Shown: positions 42,170 to 51,281, counted from the stretch's first letter. The stretch is 57,293 nt of DNA from JANRLL01 sp033762715 (GCA_033762715.1 JANRLL010000011.1:1-57293); one strand, 5' to 3'. Notes: generated from the sequence alone by a model not told the origin. A program made the numbers and translations.

Positions 42170-43396
42170 TTATTTTTTAATAAATTGGGCGAGTTTTGGG
42201 GTGTCGCCTTCTAATCCCATTGCATGCCGCATGAAAAAACGCTTTAAGGAAGGCAGTTTACCGACTGCCCATAAACCTATCCCCCGTGCCAGGGTGGTTG
42301 CAAGGTAGTTATTCGAAAATAACCGTGTTAGCACATCCGTAACGGCAAGCATGGTCATATTATCAAAGCGCCGCCACTGCTGATAATGTTTGAGCACTGC
42401 GGCATCGCCAATATCCTGCCCTGCATTTTTTGCATCGGCCAGCAGCTCGGCAATCACCGCAACATCGCGAAAACCCAGATTCACACCCTGGCCGGCAATG
42501 GGGTGAATCGCATGCGCCGCATCGCCAATCAATGCGACACGCTCGCTGATATAGCTGTGTGCATGCATGACCGATAGCGGATATGAAAAGCGCTTGCTAA
42601 TGGGGGTGATCGCACCGAGATAATCGCCTACGCGTTCGGTTATTTCCTGCGCAAATTCTTCGTCAGACAGGGTGAGATAGGCCTCCACACGGTCTTTGGG
42701 CTCAACCCATACTAAGGAAGAATGATTGCCCGTCATGGGCAGCACGGCAAAAGGACCTGCCGGCAGGAAGCGTTCCTGTGCCAGGCCATCATGTGACAAG
42801 CTGTGCGCAATGGTGCAGACAATGGCGGTTTGCTGGTACGCCCAGTCGACAGACTTAATGCCCAACTGATTTCGCACATAGGAGTTTTTGCCATCGGCCG
42901 CCACCAATAGACGTGCTGTGATGTGCTCACCGCCCACCTCAACGCTTACATGCGAGCCATATTGCTTGACATGCCCAATGGTGTTCTTGTCACGAATGGT
43001 CAGATTGAGCAGATGGGCGGAGACTTGCTGTAAGCCGTGACGTATATGACGATTTTCTAGGATATAGCCAAAAGGCGATGCGCCAACTTCCTCATAATGA
43101 TAGTGTAGAAAGAAGGGCATATTGCCATCGGATACACGAATATCGTAAATTGGTTGCGCATATGGCTCCATATGCTCCCACGCACCGATATTCTGCAGAA
43201 TGTTTCTAGAACCAAGCGCAATAGCGCTCACGCGGCCGTCAAAATCAACTTCTAGCTGTGCTGGCATTGCGGTTTTCTCAATGACACATACCGAAAAGCC
43301 TTCCGCGGCCAATGCAACCGCAAGCGTCATCCCGACCATGCCGCCGCCGGCAATGATAACGTCGTAAGTGATGGAGGAATTATTTTGCATAGGCAT
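42170..43396 (-). CDS. UbiH/UbiF/Coq6-family FAD monooxygenase
   Basis: 408 residues from ATG 43396. A flavoprotein aromatic hydroxylase of ubiquinone synthesis. FAD-binding GxGxxG is VIIAGGGMVGMTLAVALA, the DG segment is ARLLVAADGKNSYVRNQLGI, and GDAAHAIHPIAGQGVNLGFRDV is the family signature. Which ring position it hydroxylates cannot be told from sequence. The frame continues 54 codons upstream, but GGAG eight bases before ATG 43396 and the position of the FAD motif make that start clear. There are 99 bases between its stop and the 109-residue gene. Confidence 0.92.
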   Translation of the reverse strand: MPMQNNSSITYDVIIAGGGMVGMTLAVALAAEGFSVCVIEKTAMPAQLEVDFDGRVSAIALGSRNILQNIGAWEHMEPYAQPIYDIRVSDGNMPFFLHYHYEEVGASPFGYILENRHIRHGLQQVSAHLLNLTIRDKNTIGHVKQYGSHVSVEVGGEHITARLLVAADGKNSYVRNQLGIKSVDWAYQQTAIVCTIAHSLSHDGLAQERFLPAGPFAVLPMTGNHSSLVWVEPKDRVEAYLTLSDEEFAQEITERVGDYLGAITPISKRFSYPLSVMHAHSYISERVALIGDAAHAIHPIAGQGVNLGFRDVAVIAELLADAKNAGQDIGDAAVLKHYQQWRRFDNMTMLAVTDVLTRLFSNNYLATTLARGIGLWAVGKLPSLKRFFMRHAMGLEGDTPKLAQFIKK

Positions 43397-43566
43397 TGTG
43401 CTACTCCAAAATGAAAACAAAAGAAATGCTCCAATTGCTGCACAAAAAATAAACAGCTGCTTTTTTTGATGCACAAAAATTATACAAAATTTTTTTGATG
43501 GTTGCCAAAAAATCGCTGTAAACCGCAGAAATACTGACTGTCTTAAACTGGCACGCAACTTGTTAC

Positions 43567-43660
43567 TATTATAGTCACGTTGAGACGCATTTTGCGAAAC
43601 TTGCGTCTTGAGTAAACGTCCTGCGACTTGATGGGCCAGCCTAGAGCTGGCCCTTTTTTT
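43567..43660 (+). ncRNA. candidate small RNA or xthA leader
   Basis: A TATTAT box (43567-43572, weak -35 TTAAAC at 43543) is followed by a stem AGACGCA/TGCGTCT, then by the strong terminator at 43633-43660. There is no open reading frame of note in between, and no plus-strand gene upstream. The predicted RNA is about 80 nt, starting near 43579. It could be an independent sRNA or a prematurely terminated leader of xthA, whose ATG is 41 bases beyond. Apart from this RNA, the 43397-43700 spacer contains nothing I can call. Confidence 0.5.
43633..43660 (+). terminator. strong intrinsic terminator upstream of xthA
   Basis: Eight-bp stem GGGCCAGC/GCTGGCCC (43633-43640 with 43646-43653), loop CTAGA, then seven T. 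On the minus strand there is no T-run, so it works for plus-strand transcripts only. Confidence 0.9.
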
Positions 43661-43700
43661 ATGTTGTCATCATTACCAAAAACGCGTAGCCGTGGTGGCT

Positions 43701-44492
43701 ATGAAAATCGCAACCTGGAATATTAACTCCGTCCGTATTCGTATCCCGCAATTAAAGCGGCTGGTAGATGAAGGAAAACCCGACATTATCTGCCTGCAAG
43801 AAACCAAGGTTGAGGATTCCTATTTCCCGCTCGAAGAGCTGAAAGCCTTGGGCTACGAGCATATCTATTTCTTTGGCGAGAAAAGTTATAATGGGGTTGC
43901 GATCTTATCGAAATTTCCCTTAAGCCAGATAGAGCATATGCCGATGGCAGGTTCTACCCATAAGCGTCATATCAGCGCCCGCTTGCCCGATGGCACTGCG
44001 CTGCATAATTTCTACGTGCCGGCGGGCGGCGATCTTCCCGATCCACTGCTAAACCCCGCCTATGATTTTAAATTGCGCTTTGTCGAAGGCATGAGCGAAT
44101 GGGCTAAAACCAAAGCGCGCAAGAATAAACATACAATCATCGTCGGCGATTTTAATATCGCGCCGCTGGAGCATGATGTGTGGTCGCATAAGCAATTGCT
44201 GAATGTGGTAAGCCATACGCCGCCGGAAGTAGAACGGCTCAATGCCTTAAAAGACACGCTGAATTGGTGCGATACTGGCCGCCATTTCACCGCGGCGGAA
44301 GAAAAGCTCTATAGCTGGTGGAGCTACCGCAATCGCGATTGGCGCAAATCCAACCGCGGACGCAGACTGGATCATATCTGGGTAACACCTGGTCTCACCG
44401 GCGCTTTGAAGCGTTATGAAACGCTCACGGATGCGCGCGATTGGGAATCTCCTTCCGATCATGTACCGCTGATGATAGAGTTGACGCTATGA
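43701..44492 (+). CDS. xthA: exodeoxyribonuclease III
   Basis: 263 residues of the EEP nuclease family. XthA cleaves DNA at abasic sites and degrades 3' ends. Catalytic motifs: NINSVRIR, LQETKVED (metal Glu), GDFNIAP (Asp/Asn), and SDHVPL (Asp-His). ATG 43701 begins exactly at the conserved MKIATWNINS; GTG codons at 43692 and 43695 are in frame and less likely. hisI overlaps its stop by four bases. Confidence 0.96.
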   Translation: MKIATWNINSVRIRIPQLKRLVDEGKPDIICLQETKVEDSYFPLEELKALGYEHIYFFGEKSYNGVAILSKFPLSQIEHMPMAGSTHKRHISARLPDGTALHNFYVPAGGDLPDPLLNPAYDFKLRFVEGMSEWAKTKARKNKHTIIVGDFNIAPLEHDVWSHKQLLNVVSHTPPEVERLNALKDTLNWCDTGRHFTAAEEKLYSWWSYRNRDWRKSNRGRRLDHIWVTPGLTGALKRYETLTDARDWESPSDHVPLMIELTL

Positions 44493-44815
44493 CACTCGAT
44501 GAACTGATAGCAAAAATTCAATTTGATGAGCGTGGCCTGGTGCCCGCCATTGCCCAACATTATCAAAGCGGTGAAGTGCTGATGATGGCATGGATGAACC
44601 GCGACTCGATTGCAGAAACGCTCAAGACCAGTCAGGTGACCTATTGGTCACGTTCGCGCGCAGCATTATGGCGCAAAGGCGAAACCTCCGGCCATATACA
44701 AACCTTGAAAGAGATATGGGTGGATTGCGATGGCGATACGCTATTGCTTAAAGTGGATCAACAGGGTCCGGCCTGCCATACCGGCCAACCAACCTGCTTT
44801 TTTACGAAGATCTAA
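44489..44815 (+). CDS. hisI: phosphoribosyl-AMP cyclohydrolase
   Basis: 108 residues catalysing the third step of histidine synthesis. The motifs MAWMNRDSIAETLKT, TYWSRSRAALWRKGETSGH, the metal-binding WVDCDGDTLL, and CHTGQPTCFF match HisI; the HisE pyrophosphohydrolase domain is absent, as usual in alphaproteobacteria. The start is ATG 44489 overlapping the xthA stop (ATGA); an in-frame extension to 44441 lies within xthA. It converges on the LOG-family gene with a four-base overlap. Other his genes are not in the window. Confidence 0.95.
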   Translation: MTLDELIAKIQFDERGLVPAIAQHYQSGEVLMMAWMNRDSIAETLKTSQVTYWSRSRAALWRKGETSGHIQTLKEIWVDCDGDTLLLKVDQQGPACHTGQPTCFFTKI

Positions 44816-46095
44816 GGATTAAGTATTGGGTGTGGCAGCTGTGCGTATTCTGAGCGAATCGCAAGCCACTCTTTATAGCCTTCATCGGCTTTGCTAATTG
44901 CTTCTTCAGGGGTGCTTGCTACTTCAAAGGAAGAAGCAAAGCCCAGTTTCTTACCGGTTGAGATAAGCAGCTTCCAGAAGCCTTCTTTCGGATTCAAGTG
45001 GCTTGGGAAATCGAGCACAATGATTTTGCGATCTTTCATCACGCTGCCATTGGTAGCAAGCTGCATCAAGGTTGCAAATTCATGCAAGGTGCCGGTGCCG
45101 CCTGGTGCAATGAAGAAGACTTTGCTGGCATCACGCGCGCGCTGGGTGGGCTCGGATGCTTTCTGGCCGCGAATCATCGCTTCCATGCGATCATAGATAT
45201 GGTTGGTGATAATCAGCTGATCAAGCTCATCGGGCGGGCCTTCTAAACGTAAGATTGCCTGTGTGCTCACCCCGACATGCGCAGGTTTAAACGGCGCATC
45301 GGGATAGGCTTGATGGAATAGTTGTTTGCCTTGGTGGAAGCCTTCATCGGCCGCGCCCATACAGCCGTAACGCCCAGCGCCGGTGGTAAGCCGCCAGCCG
45401 CGCATCCCTGCCAGACGGCACAGTTCGGCGACACCTTGCTTATAGGAAGGTTCTGCAGTGCTGGCCGAGCCAAATAAAGCTACACCAAACGGATGGCGCG
45501 ACATGGGCTTGCGGAAACTTTCAAATACATAATCTTCAGGGTAATGCGTAGGCACATCGCGGCGAAACTTGCCTTTACCTTGCGTGAGCGCAGAACTGAG
45601 TGCATGTACGGCGCTGGCATTATCGGTCGACCGCACTACATGTACAATGTCTTCTACCATAGATGAAAACATGCCTTTTTCGCGTAAGTCATTAAGCAAA
45701 AGAATCGCCGGTTCCCATTGCTGATCAGGATCCATAATAACACAAGGTTTGGCGATACCCTCTTCCCCGTACTTTTCTTTATTGCCAATATGCACACCCG
45801 TCACCAGCGAGAAAAACTCAAACCAACGTTGGGCTGCCTCAGCCTGAAAGCGAGGATGGCCTTCCGGTAGCGAAGTCATAGCCGGAAATAAAAATGCATT
45901 GGAATGCTCGGCATGCTGCATCATATTTTTAAGCCATGAGCGCTGACCGTCAATGTCTTCAACCAAGTACCCGGCCGCTGAAAGCTGCGTTACCAAATCG
46001 ATACGCGCGGCATGGATGCGGTTATATAGCGTGATATCATCTGAGCTGAGCGATGGCAGGCCAGGAATATATATGATGGGTTTTTTTGTAGACAA
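44812..46095 (-). CDS. LOG-family protein with extra N-terminal domain
   Basis: 427 residues. The C-terminal half (about 200-420) is a LOG/lysine-decarboxylase-like Rossmann domain: FGSAS (207-211), TTGAGRYGCMGAADEGF (237-253), the Arg of YDRMEAMI (Arg303) and PGGTGTLHE (331-339), the motifs of cytokinin-type nucleoside-5'-monophosphate phosphoribohydrolases. The N-terminal 190 residues form a second, unrecognised domain that also begins with a hydrophobic strand (KPIIYIPGLP). Classical LOG proteins are about 180-250 residues. Nucleotide hydrolysis is inferred. AsmA lies upstream (nine-base gap). Confidence 0.82.
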   Translation of the reverse strand: MSTKKPIIYIPGLPSLSSDDITLYNRIHAARIDLVTQLSAAGYLVEDIDGQRSWLKNMMQHAEHSNAFLFPAMTSLPEGHPRFQAEAAQRWFEFFSLVTGVHIGNKEKYGEEGIAKPCVIMDPDQQWEPAILLLNDLREKGMFSSMVEDIVHVVRSTDNASAVHALSSALTQGKGKFRRDVPTHYPEDYVFESFRKPMSRHPFGVALFGSASTAEPSYKQGVAELCRLAGMRGWRLTTGAGRYGCMGAADEGFHQGKQLFHQAYPDAPFKPAHVGVSTQAILRLEGPPDELDQLIITNHIYDRMEAMIRGQKASEPTQRARDASKVFFIAPGGTGTLHEFATLMQLATNGSVMKDRKIIVLDFPSHLNPKEGFWKLLISTGKKLGFASSFEVASTPEEAISKADEGYKEWLAIRSEYAQLPHPILNP

Positions 46096-46104
46096 AATGG
46101 TGAC

Positions 46105-47946
46105 CTATTGCCCTCTAAGCAGCTTTTTTAAATCTTTTGTACTATTGAGCTGCTTAAAGTTTTCCTTCAAGTCTTTCAAGTTCTGCTTCAACGCTTCTGG
46201 ATTTTTAACGGCGTCTTCGATAATGCCTTTTGCATCCGGACGGAAGACGGGGCTTGCCAGATCGCCTTCAACGATGATGGGCAGTTTAAGGCCTTCTTTG
46301 CGCATATTGCCGTCTTGGTCTTTTACGCTGACTGAAATGGTTGGCGTTAAGCGGTAATTGAGCGTTTGCTGCACAAGGTCTACACGTCCCTCGCCCGTCA
46401 AACGCACCGATGGCATCTGAATTACTAAATCGCGATTGGTCAGCAATCCGTTTTCAATTTTAAACTTGCCGCTGGCTTCGCTAAATTGCGTTTGAACAGA
46501 TGGGTTATCCACCAGTTGCAATTGTGTGGCAGCATTGGTGACGATGTTATTCAGGTTGATGCCTAAAATCGCGCCGTTATTAATACGAATGGCGCCATCA
46601 CCCATTAGGTTGCTGATAATTTGTAATTCATTATCGCCTTGGCTAAATAAATTGATATCAATATCGGCTTTGCCTTGCAGGCGATTCGGCGCGCCGGCAT
46701 CTCTTAAGAATGGCTCCAATTGAAGACCGCGAACGCTGACACGCTTATCAAAGCTTGGTAAATCACCGTCTGAATCAACACCAAACATAGCGTTTAATTT
46801 GCCGCCGTAAAACTCACCATTTTGTATACGGCCACCCAAATTGCCCTTATCAAGCTGCAACATCAATGGGGTTTTACCAAAAATAAATTGCTTTATTTTG
46901 ATCGCAGCGGCATCGAGCGAAAGATAGCCATTGAACGATTGCAAGAAGGATACATCGATGCGATCGATACTCCAGTTAGGCTCGGCCGCATAGGCAGGAG
47001 GAATTAGATTGAATCCCGATGTCTTGGCTTCTGGCGCAGGCAAGAAAGCATTGAAATCAAGTAGGTCGCTGGTTAATTTTGCGCTGATAAAGGGTGTTTT
47101 TTCGCCAATATCCAATGTGATATCACCGGCAAGTTTTGTTGCACCCGCATTGATCGTGGCTTTGCTTTCCAGTGCCTGGGCGAGATAAAAACCATCTAAC
47201 TCAGCGCCGTAGGGCTCAGCTTTGATAGAGGTTTTAAACAAGGTTTTTTCTGCTTTCAGCAGGCTATAGAGCGAGTCAATTTTGCCTTTAAGTGTAATCG
47301 GTTTATCATTCCACGACATGCCGGCATTAAAGGTGAATGGTCGGCCGATGGTTTCAAACGACGCATTGATATCCAGGCCACGAATAGACCAGTTACCATC
47401 GTTTTTGGTATTATGATAATTGATAACGCCGTTTCTAACCGACACATTGCCTAGCTTCACCTGGGCAAGTGATGCTGGCACGGTGTTAGCCGCGGTGGCA
47501 TCGGTTTTTGTAGTGGCGGGCTCTGCTGCATTAGCGGCATATTGCTGTAGCGGCTCGGCTTGGCTCCAATTACTCTCGCCGGTAGCATAAAGCACGATAT
47601 TCATTTTAGGTTCGATCAAGGTTATATCGGCTACTTCGATTTTACCAAAAAAGAGTGGCATGGTGGCCACGGATACATGCAGCGACTGCAAAGTCGCAAG
47701 CGGCACGCTGCTGGTGCTTTGTATTTTCTCTGACAACAGTGTCACCTTATCCATCTTAAGCGTCACAACGGGGAAGAAGGCGAGCGATACATCGCCATCA
47801 ATCACCAGTTGGCGGTGAAACTCGGTCTGCGCACGGCTAATCAGTTCCTGCTTTAATGTGTCGGCAGAAATGAGGAAAGGAATGACTGCTGCAATCGCAA
47901 GCAAGATGATGAGGAGAACTGCAAGAATTTTTCCAACTTTTTTCAT
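46105..47946 (-). CDS. asmA: AsmA-family protein
   Basis: 613 residues with one N-terminal membrane helix (about 5-26, ILAVLLIILLAIAAVIPFLI) and a large periplasmic body. The opening segment after the helix (TEFHRQLVIDGDVSLAFFPVVTLKMDKVTL) and the C-terminal domain (INNGAILGINLNNIV...LRLTGEGRVDLVQQTLNYRLTP) are characteristic of AsmA. Such proteins are bridge-like lipid-transfer candidates that maintain outer-membrane phospholipid balance. It follows aroC by seven bases. Paralogues are normal in proteobacteria, so the precise subtype is open. Confidence 0.9.
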   Translation of the reverse strand: MKKVGKILAVLLIILLAIAAVIPFLISADTLKQELISRAQTEFHRQLVIDGDVSLAFFPVVTLKMDKVTLLSEKIQSTSSVPLATLQSLHVSVATMPLFFGKIEVADITLIEPKMNIVLYATGESNWSQAEPLQQYAANAAEPATTKTDATAANTVPASLAQVKLGNVSVRNGVINYHNTKNDGNWSIRGLDINASFETIGRPFTFNAGMSWNDKPITLKGKIDSLYSLLKAEKTLFKTSIKAEPYGAELDGFYLAQALESKATINAGATKLAGDITLDIGEKTPFISAKLTSDLLDFNAFLPAPEAKTSGFNLIPPAYAAEPNWSIDRIDVSFLQSFNGYLSLDAAAIKIKQFIFGKTPLMLQLDKGNLGGRIQNGEFYGGKLNAMFGVDSDGDLPSFDKRVSVRGLQLEPFLRDAGAPNRLQGKADIDINLFSQGDNELQIISNLMGDGAIRINNGAILGINLNNIVTNAATQLQLVDNPSVQTQFSEASGKFKIENGLLTNRDLVIQMPSVRLTGEGRVDLVQQTLNYRLTPTISVSVKDQDGNMRKEGLKLPIIVEGDLASPVFRPDAKGIIEDAVKNPEALKQNLKDLKENFKQLNSTKDLKKLLRGQ

Positions 47947-47953
47947 AGTGCTT

Positions 47954-49027
47954 TTATTGTGGTTTGGTTGCGCGATGTAATAACAAATGATCGGCCAATA
48001 CGCAGGCTAACATCGCCTCACCCACTGGTACGGCACGAATGCCCACGCACGGATCGTGACGGCCTTTGGTGGATATAGTGGTGTCGTTGCCATGTAGATC
48101 AACCGTTTCTACTTCGTTTAGAATAGAGCTGGTAGGTTTTACGACAAAACGGGCGACAATTGGTTGACCCGAGGAAATGCCGCCTAAAATGCCACCTGCA
48201 TGATTGCTATTGAAAGTTACATGTCCGCCTTGCATGCGCATACGGTCGGCATTTTCTTCGCCACGCAACGCAGCACTGGCAAAGCCATCGCCGATTTCCA
48301 CGCCTTTGACCGCATTGATGCTCATCATGGCCGCTGCAATATCGGCATCCAGTTTGCCGTATACCGGCGCGCCTAACCCGACGGGAATGCCGTCGGCAAT
48401 CACTTCAATCACGGCGCCAATCGATGAGCCGTCCTTGCGAATCGCATCGAGCTTATCGGCCCAACGGGTCGCCGCTTTGCTATCGGGACACCAGAACGGA
48501 TTTTGATCGAGCTGATTCCAATCCCAATTATGGCGATCAATCACATCATCACCCATCTGTACCATAGCGCCACGAATGGAGACCGCATCACCTAGAATTT
48601 TGCGCGCAATGGCACCAGCTGCAACGCGCATTGCTGTTTCGCGCGCGCTTGAACGCCCGCCGCCGCGATAATCACGGATGCCGTATTTGCTCCAATAGGT
48701 ATAGTCCGCATGTCCTGGACGAAATTTGTCTTTGATCTCGCTATAGTCTTTAGACTTCTGATCTTCATTTTGAATGATCAGGCTAATCGGACAGCCGGTG
48801 GTTTGACCTTCAAACACGCCGGACAAAATTTTGACGCTATCGGACTCTTTACGCTGGGTAGTATAGCGTGACTGCGCCGGTTTGCGTTTATCCAGCCAAG
48901 GTTGGATATCTGCTTCACTCAGGGATATTAAGGATGGCACGCCGTCGACCACACATCCGATCGCTTCGCCATGGCTTTCACCCCAGCTCGTAAATCGAAA
49001 TAGTCGGCCGAAGCTATTGACGGTCAT
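47954..49027 (-). CDS. aroC: chorismate synthase
   Basis: 357 residues, final step of the shikimate pathway, using reduced FMN. Signatures: FTSWGESHGEAIGCVVDG (12-29), the RPGHADYTYWSKYGIRDYRGGGRSSARETA segment, and SNHAGGILGGISSG. The start overlaps fabI by four bases. With the aroA-cmk fusion at 7802-9799, two of the terminal shikimate steps are encoded in the window. Confidence 0.97.
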   Translation of the reverse strand: MTVNSFGRLFRFTSWGESHGEAIGCVVDGVPSLISLSEADIQPWLDKRKPAQSRYTTQRKESDSVKILSGVFEGQTTGCPISLIIQNEDQKSKDYSEIKDKFRPGHADYTYWSKYGIRDYRGGGRSSARETAMRVAAGAIARKILGDAVSIRGAMVQMGDDVIDRHNWDWNQLDQNPFWCPDSKAATRWADKLDAIRKDGSSIGAVIEVIADGIPVGLGAPVYGKLDADIAAAMMSINAVKGVEIGDGFASAALRGEENADRMRMQGGHVTFNSNHAGGILGGISSGQPIVARFVVKPTSSILNEVETVDLHGNDTTISTKGRHDPCVGIRAVPVGEAMLACVLADHLLLHRATKPQ

Positions 49028-49863
49028 ATGGCTGCGATATCCGGTGCGTCAACGTTCTTCATACCCACCACGTGATAGCCCGAATCAACATGCAGCACTT
49101 CGCCGGTGGTACCCTGTCCCAATTCAGACAGCAGATACAGACCTGCGCCGCCTACGTCTTCAATCGTCGTATTACGACGTAGCGGTGAGTTATATTCATT
49201 CCATTTCAGGATATAGCGGAAATCGCCAATACCTGAAGCAGCCAGGGTTTTAACCGGACCGGCCGAAATCGCATTGACGCGAATTTTTTGCGCGCCCAAA
49301 TCAGCTGCCAAATATTGCACGCTGGTTTCCAATGCGGCTTTTGCCACACCCATTACGTTGTAATGCGGCATTACTTTTTCCGCGCCATAATAGGTGAGTG
49401 TCACGAGACTGCCGCCATCTGGCATGATCTCGCTTGCGCGTTTGGCCAAGGCGGTAAATGAGTAACAAGAGATGTTCATGGTCAGCAGGAAATTGTCCAA
49501 CGTGGTGTCGACATATTTGCCTTTGAGCTCGTTCTTATCGGAGTAAGCGATCGCATGTACCAAGAAATCGATCGATCCCCATTTGGATTTTAGCTCTGCA
49601 AACACATTATCTACACTGCCCATATCCGTCACATCGCAGGGAAGAATAACCGTTGAGCCTAAGCTGGTTGCCAGTGGGCGCACACGCTTTTCCAAGGCAT
49701 CACCTTGAAACGTAAACGCAAGTTCTGCGCCTTGTGCATGCAGGTATTTTGCAATACCCCACGCGAGTGATTTATCATTAGCAACGCCCATAATGAGGCC
49801 GCGCTTACCGGACATCAGCGTGCCCGTAGGCACGCTGGCTTCCTTCTCATTCTCAACAGTCAT
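49024..49863 (-). CDS. fabI: enoyl-[acyl-carrier-protein] reductase (NADH)
   Basis: A 279-residue short-chain dehydrogenase completing each round of fatty-acid elongation. The MSGKRGLIMGVANDKSLAWGIAK start, VHAIAYSDKNELKGKY and the Tyr-x6-Lys pair (YNVMGVAK) are FabI hallmarks. The N-terminal lead of about 16 residues (ENEKEASVPTGTLM) is longer than in Escherichia coli. It overlaps aroC by four bases; 14 bases separate it from the lipoprotein gene upstream. Confidence 0.96.
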   Translation of the reverse strand: MTVENEKEASVPTGTLMSGKRGLIMGVANDKSLAWGIAKYLHAQGAELAFTFQGDALEKRVRPLATSLGSTVILPCDVTDMGSVDNVFAELKSKWGSIDFLVHAIAYSDKNELKGKYVDTTLDNFLLTMNISCYSFTALAKRASEIMPDGGSLVTLTYYGAEKVMPHYNVMGVAKAALETSVQYLAADLGAQKIRVNAISAGPVKTLAASGIGDFRYILKWNEYNSPLRRNTTIEDVGGAGLYLLSELGQGTTGEVLHVDSGYHVVGMKNVDAPDIAAI

Positions 49864-49877
49864 GTATTATCCACTAA

Positions 49878-50390
49878 TTATTGTACGATTTTCCAGGAAC
49901 CATCCGGCTGACGACATGCGGTGCCATAGGCTTTTTCAGTTTTACCACCCACATTTACCGTTTGATTAAACTCACGGCAATATTGACCGCTTGCGGTCTG
50001 GTAGTAGTTCGAGGGGGTCACGGTGCCAGAGTTACCGGTTTGCGGATTGCTCCAAGGCAGAGCTTGTCCAGGTTGAGCGGTCTCAAGCGCGCGTTGTGAA
50101 GTGTTGTCGATAGCGGCCATGTCAGCTTTATCTAACGATGCGCCGATTGAGCTGCCGAGCATCGCGCCCAGCAAGGTGCCGCCGATGGTGCCGGCGATAG
50201 CGCCTTTGCCTTTGCCGATGTTGCTGCCGATGATACCACCTGCAACCGCACCGCCTAAGGTGCCGATGTCCTGTTTGTTTACGCTGCTGCCACCTTGGCT
50301 AATACCTTGGCCAGCGCGACCCATGGGCTGAGAACATGCAGTTAACATACTAGCGGTGACTAACACAGCGAGAATTTTTGAGGTCTTCAT
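49878..50390 (-). CDS. glycine-zipper outer-membrane lipoprotein (17-kDa antigen type)
   Basis: 170 residues. Lipoprotein signal with lipobox MLTAC (Cys19). A glycine-zipper segment (about 43-90, GTLGGAVAGGIIGSNIG repeated small-residue pattern) resembles the Rickettsia 17-kDa antigen/SlyB group, and the C-terminal part (GQYCREFNQTVNVGGKTEKAYGTACRQPDGSWKIV) is the associated surface-antigen domain with a Cys pair. Probably outer-membrane, structural role. It is divergent from cobA. Confidence 0.9.
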   Translation of the reverse strand: MKTSKILAVLVTASMLTACSQPMGRAGQGISQGGSSVNKQDIGTLGGAVAGGIIGSNIGKGKGAIAGTIGGTLLGAMLGSSIGASLDKADMAAIDNTSQRALETAQPGQALPWSNPQTGNSGTVTPSNYYQTASGQYCREFNQTVNVGGKTEKAYGTACRQPDGSWKIVQ

Positions 50391-50500
50391 ATCGTTTTCC
50401 TTATGTAATATGAACAGATTCCGCGATAGCGGTCTATGGAGACGTCCCCATATATTTCACAAACTTATACCATTGGCAACTACCAAGAGGTGACGTATGT

Positions 50501-50516
50501 ATTACAAGCGTGTAAT
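50501..50516. promoter_or_regulatory. dyad upstream of cobA
   Basis: ATTACA-AGCG-TGTAAT, a perfect six-bp dyad with four-base spacer, 10 bases before ATG 50526. The spacing of its inner half-sites (five-four-five) is that of Crp/Fnr-family sites, but the half-site TTACA is not the FNR consensus. A TTGGCA box 27 bases upstream (50474-50479) could form a promoter with TATGTA, which would put the dyad near the start of transcription. Confidence 0.3.
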
Positions 50517-50525
50517 AAAGAAACA

Positions 50526-51281
50526 ATGATGAACGGCAAAGTGTTTATAATAGGCGCCGGCCCTGGCGATCCGGAGCTTTTGACGCTAAAAGCGCACCGT
50601 GCGCTTATGGAAGCGGATTGCGTAGTCTATGATCGCCTGGTTTCCGAGGAAATCATGGAAATCATTCCGCCCGTTGCCCAGCGCTATTTTGCGGGCAAAT
50701 CCTGTAAGCAAAAAGCCATGACCCAAGATGAGATCAATAGCCTGCTGGTAACGCTTGCACAGCAGGGCAAATGCATTGTGCGGCTCAAAGGCGGCGATCC
50801 TCTGCTATTTGGGCGTGGCAGCGAAGAAGCGCTGGAATTGATCAAACACCAGATTCCCTTTGAAATCATCCCAGGCATAACCTCAGCGCAAGGCTGCGCA
50901 GCCTCGGTTGGCATCCCCCTTACCCATCGTGGACTGGCAACCAGTGTGCGTTTTTTCACCGGCCACCGCATGAGCGCGGAAGATGCGCGGGAAGAGCTAG
51001 AATTGAATTGGCAGAGTTTGGCTGACCCTGATACGACCTTGGTGGTCTATATGGGGCTTGCAAATTTGGACGTGATTGCGACCCAATTAATCAAACATGG
51101 GCTCTCACCTGACACGCCAGCAGCTGCCATTCAAGAAGGCACCACATCGCGCCAGAAAAGCGTAGTGTCGAACTTGGCAGGAATTGCTGCCGAGGTGAAA
51201 AATGCTGCGTTTGAACCACCCAGCTTGATCATTATTGGGCGTGTAGCAGCACTTGCAAAAGAGCTAGGCCTTGCGGTTTGA
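50526..51281 (+). CDS. cobA: uroporphyrinogen-III C-methyltransferase
   Basis: 251 residues from ATG 50526 (50529 equally possible). It adds two methyl groups from SAM to uroporphyrinogen III, giving precorrin-2 for siroheme, cobalamin or heme d1. Signature VFIIGAGPGDPELLTLKA at the N-terminus, VVYDRLV, VRLKGGDPLLFGRGSEE and VVYMGLANL are typical. There is no CysG dehydrogenase/chelatase fusion. The in-frame extension to 50436 lacks family sequence. It converges on the oxidase-like gene with 18 bases overlap; hemA and ctaA are 1.4 kb on. Confidence 0.94.
   Translation: MMNGKVFIIGAGPGDPELLTLKAHRALMEADCVVYDRLVSEEIMEIIPPVAQRYFAGKSCKQKAMTQDEINSLLVTLAQQGKCIVRLKGGDPLLFGRGSEEALELIKHQIPFEIIPGITSAQGCAASVGIPLTHRGLATSVRFFTGHRMSAEDAREELELNWQSLADPDTTLVVYMGLANLDVIATQLIKHGLSPDTPAAAIQEGTTSRQKSVVSNLAGIAAEVKNAAFEPPSLIIIGRVAALAKELGLAV

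Noticed and set aside
43397..43558. N-terminal extension of the UbiH-like monooxygenase
   Set aside because: A GGAG site before ATG 43396 and the FAD motif close behind it fix the start; the extension has no family sequence.
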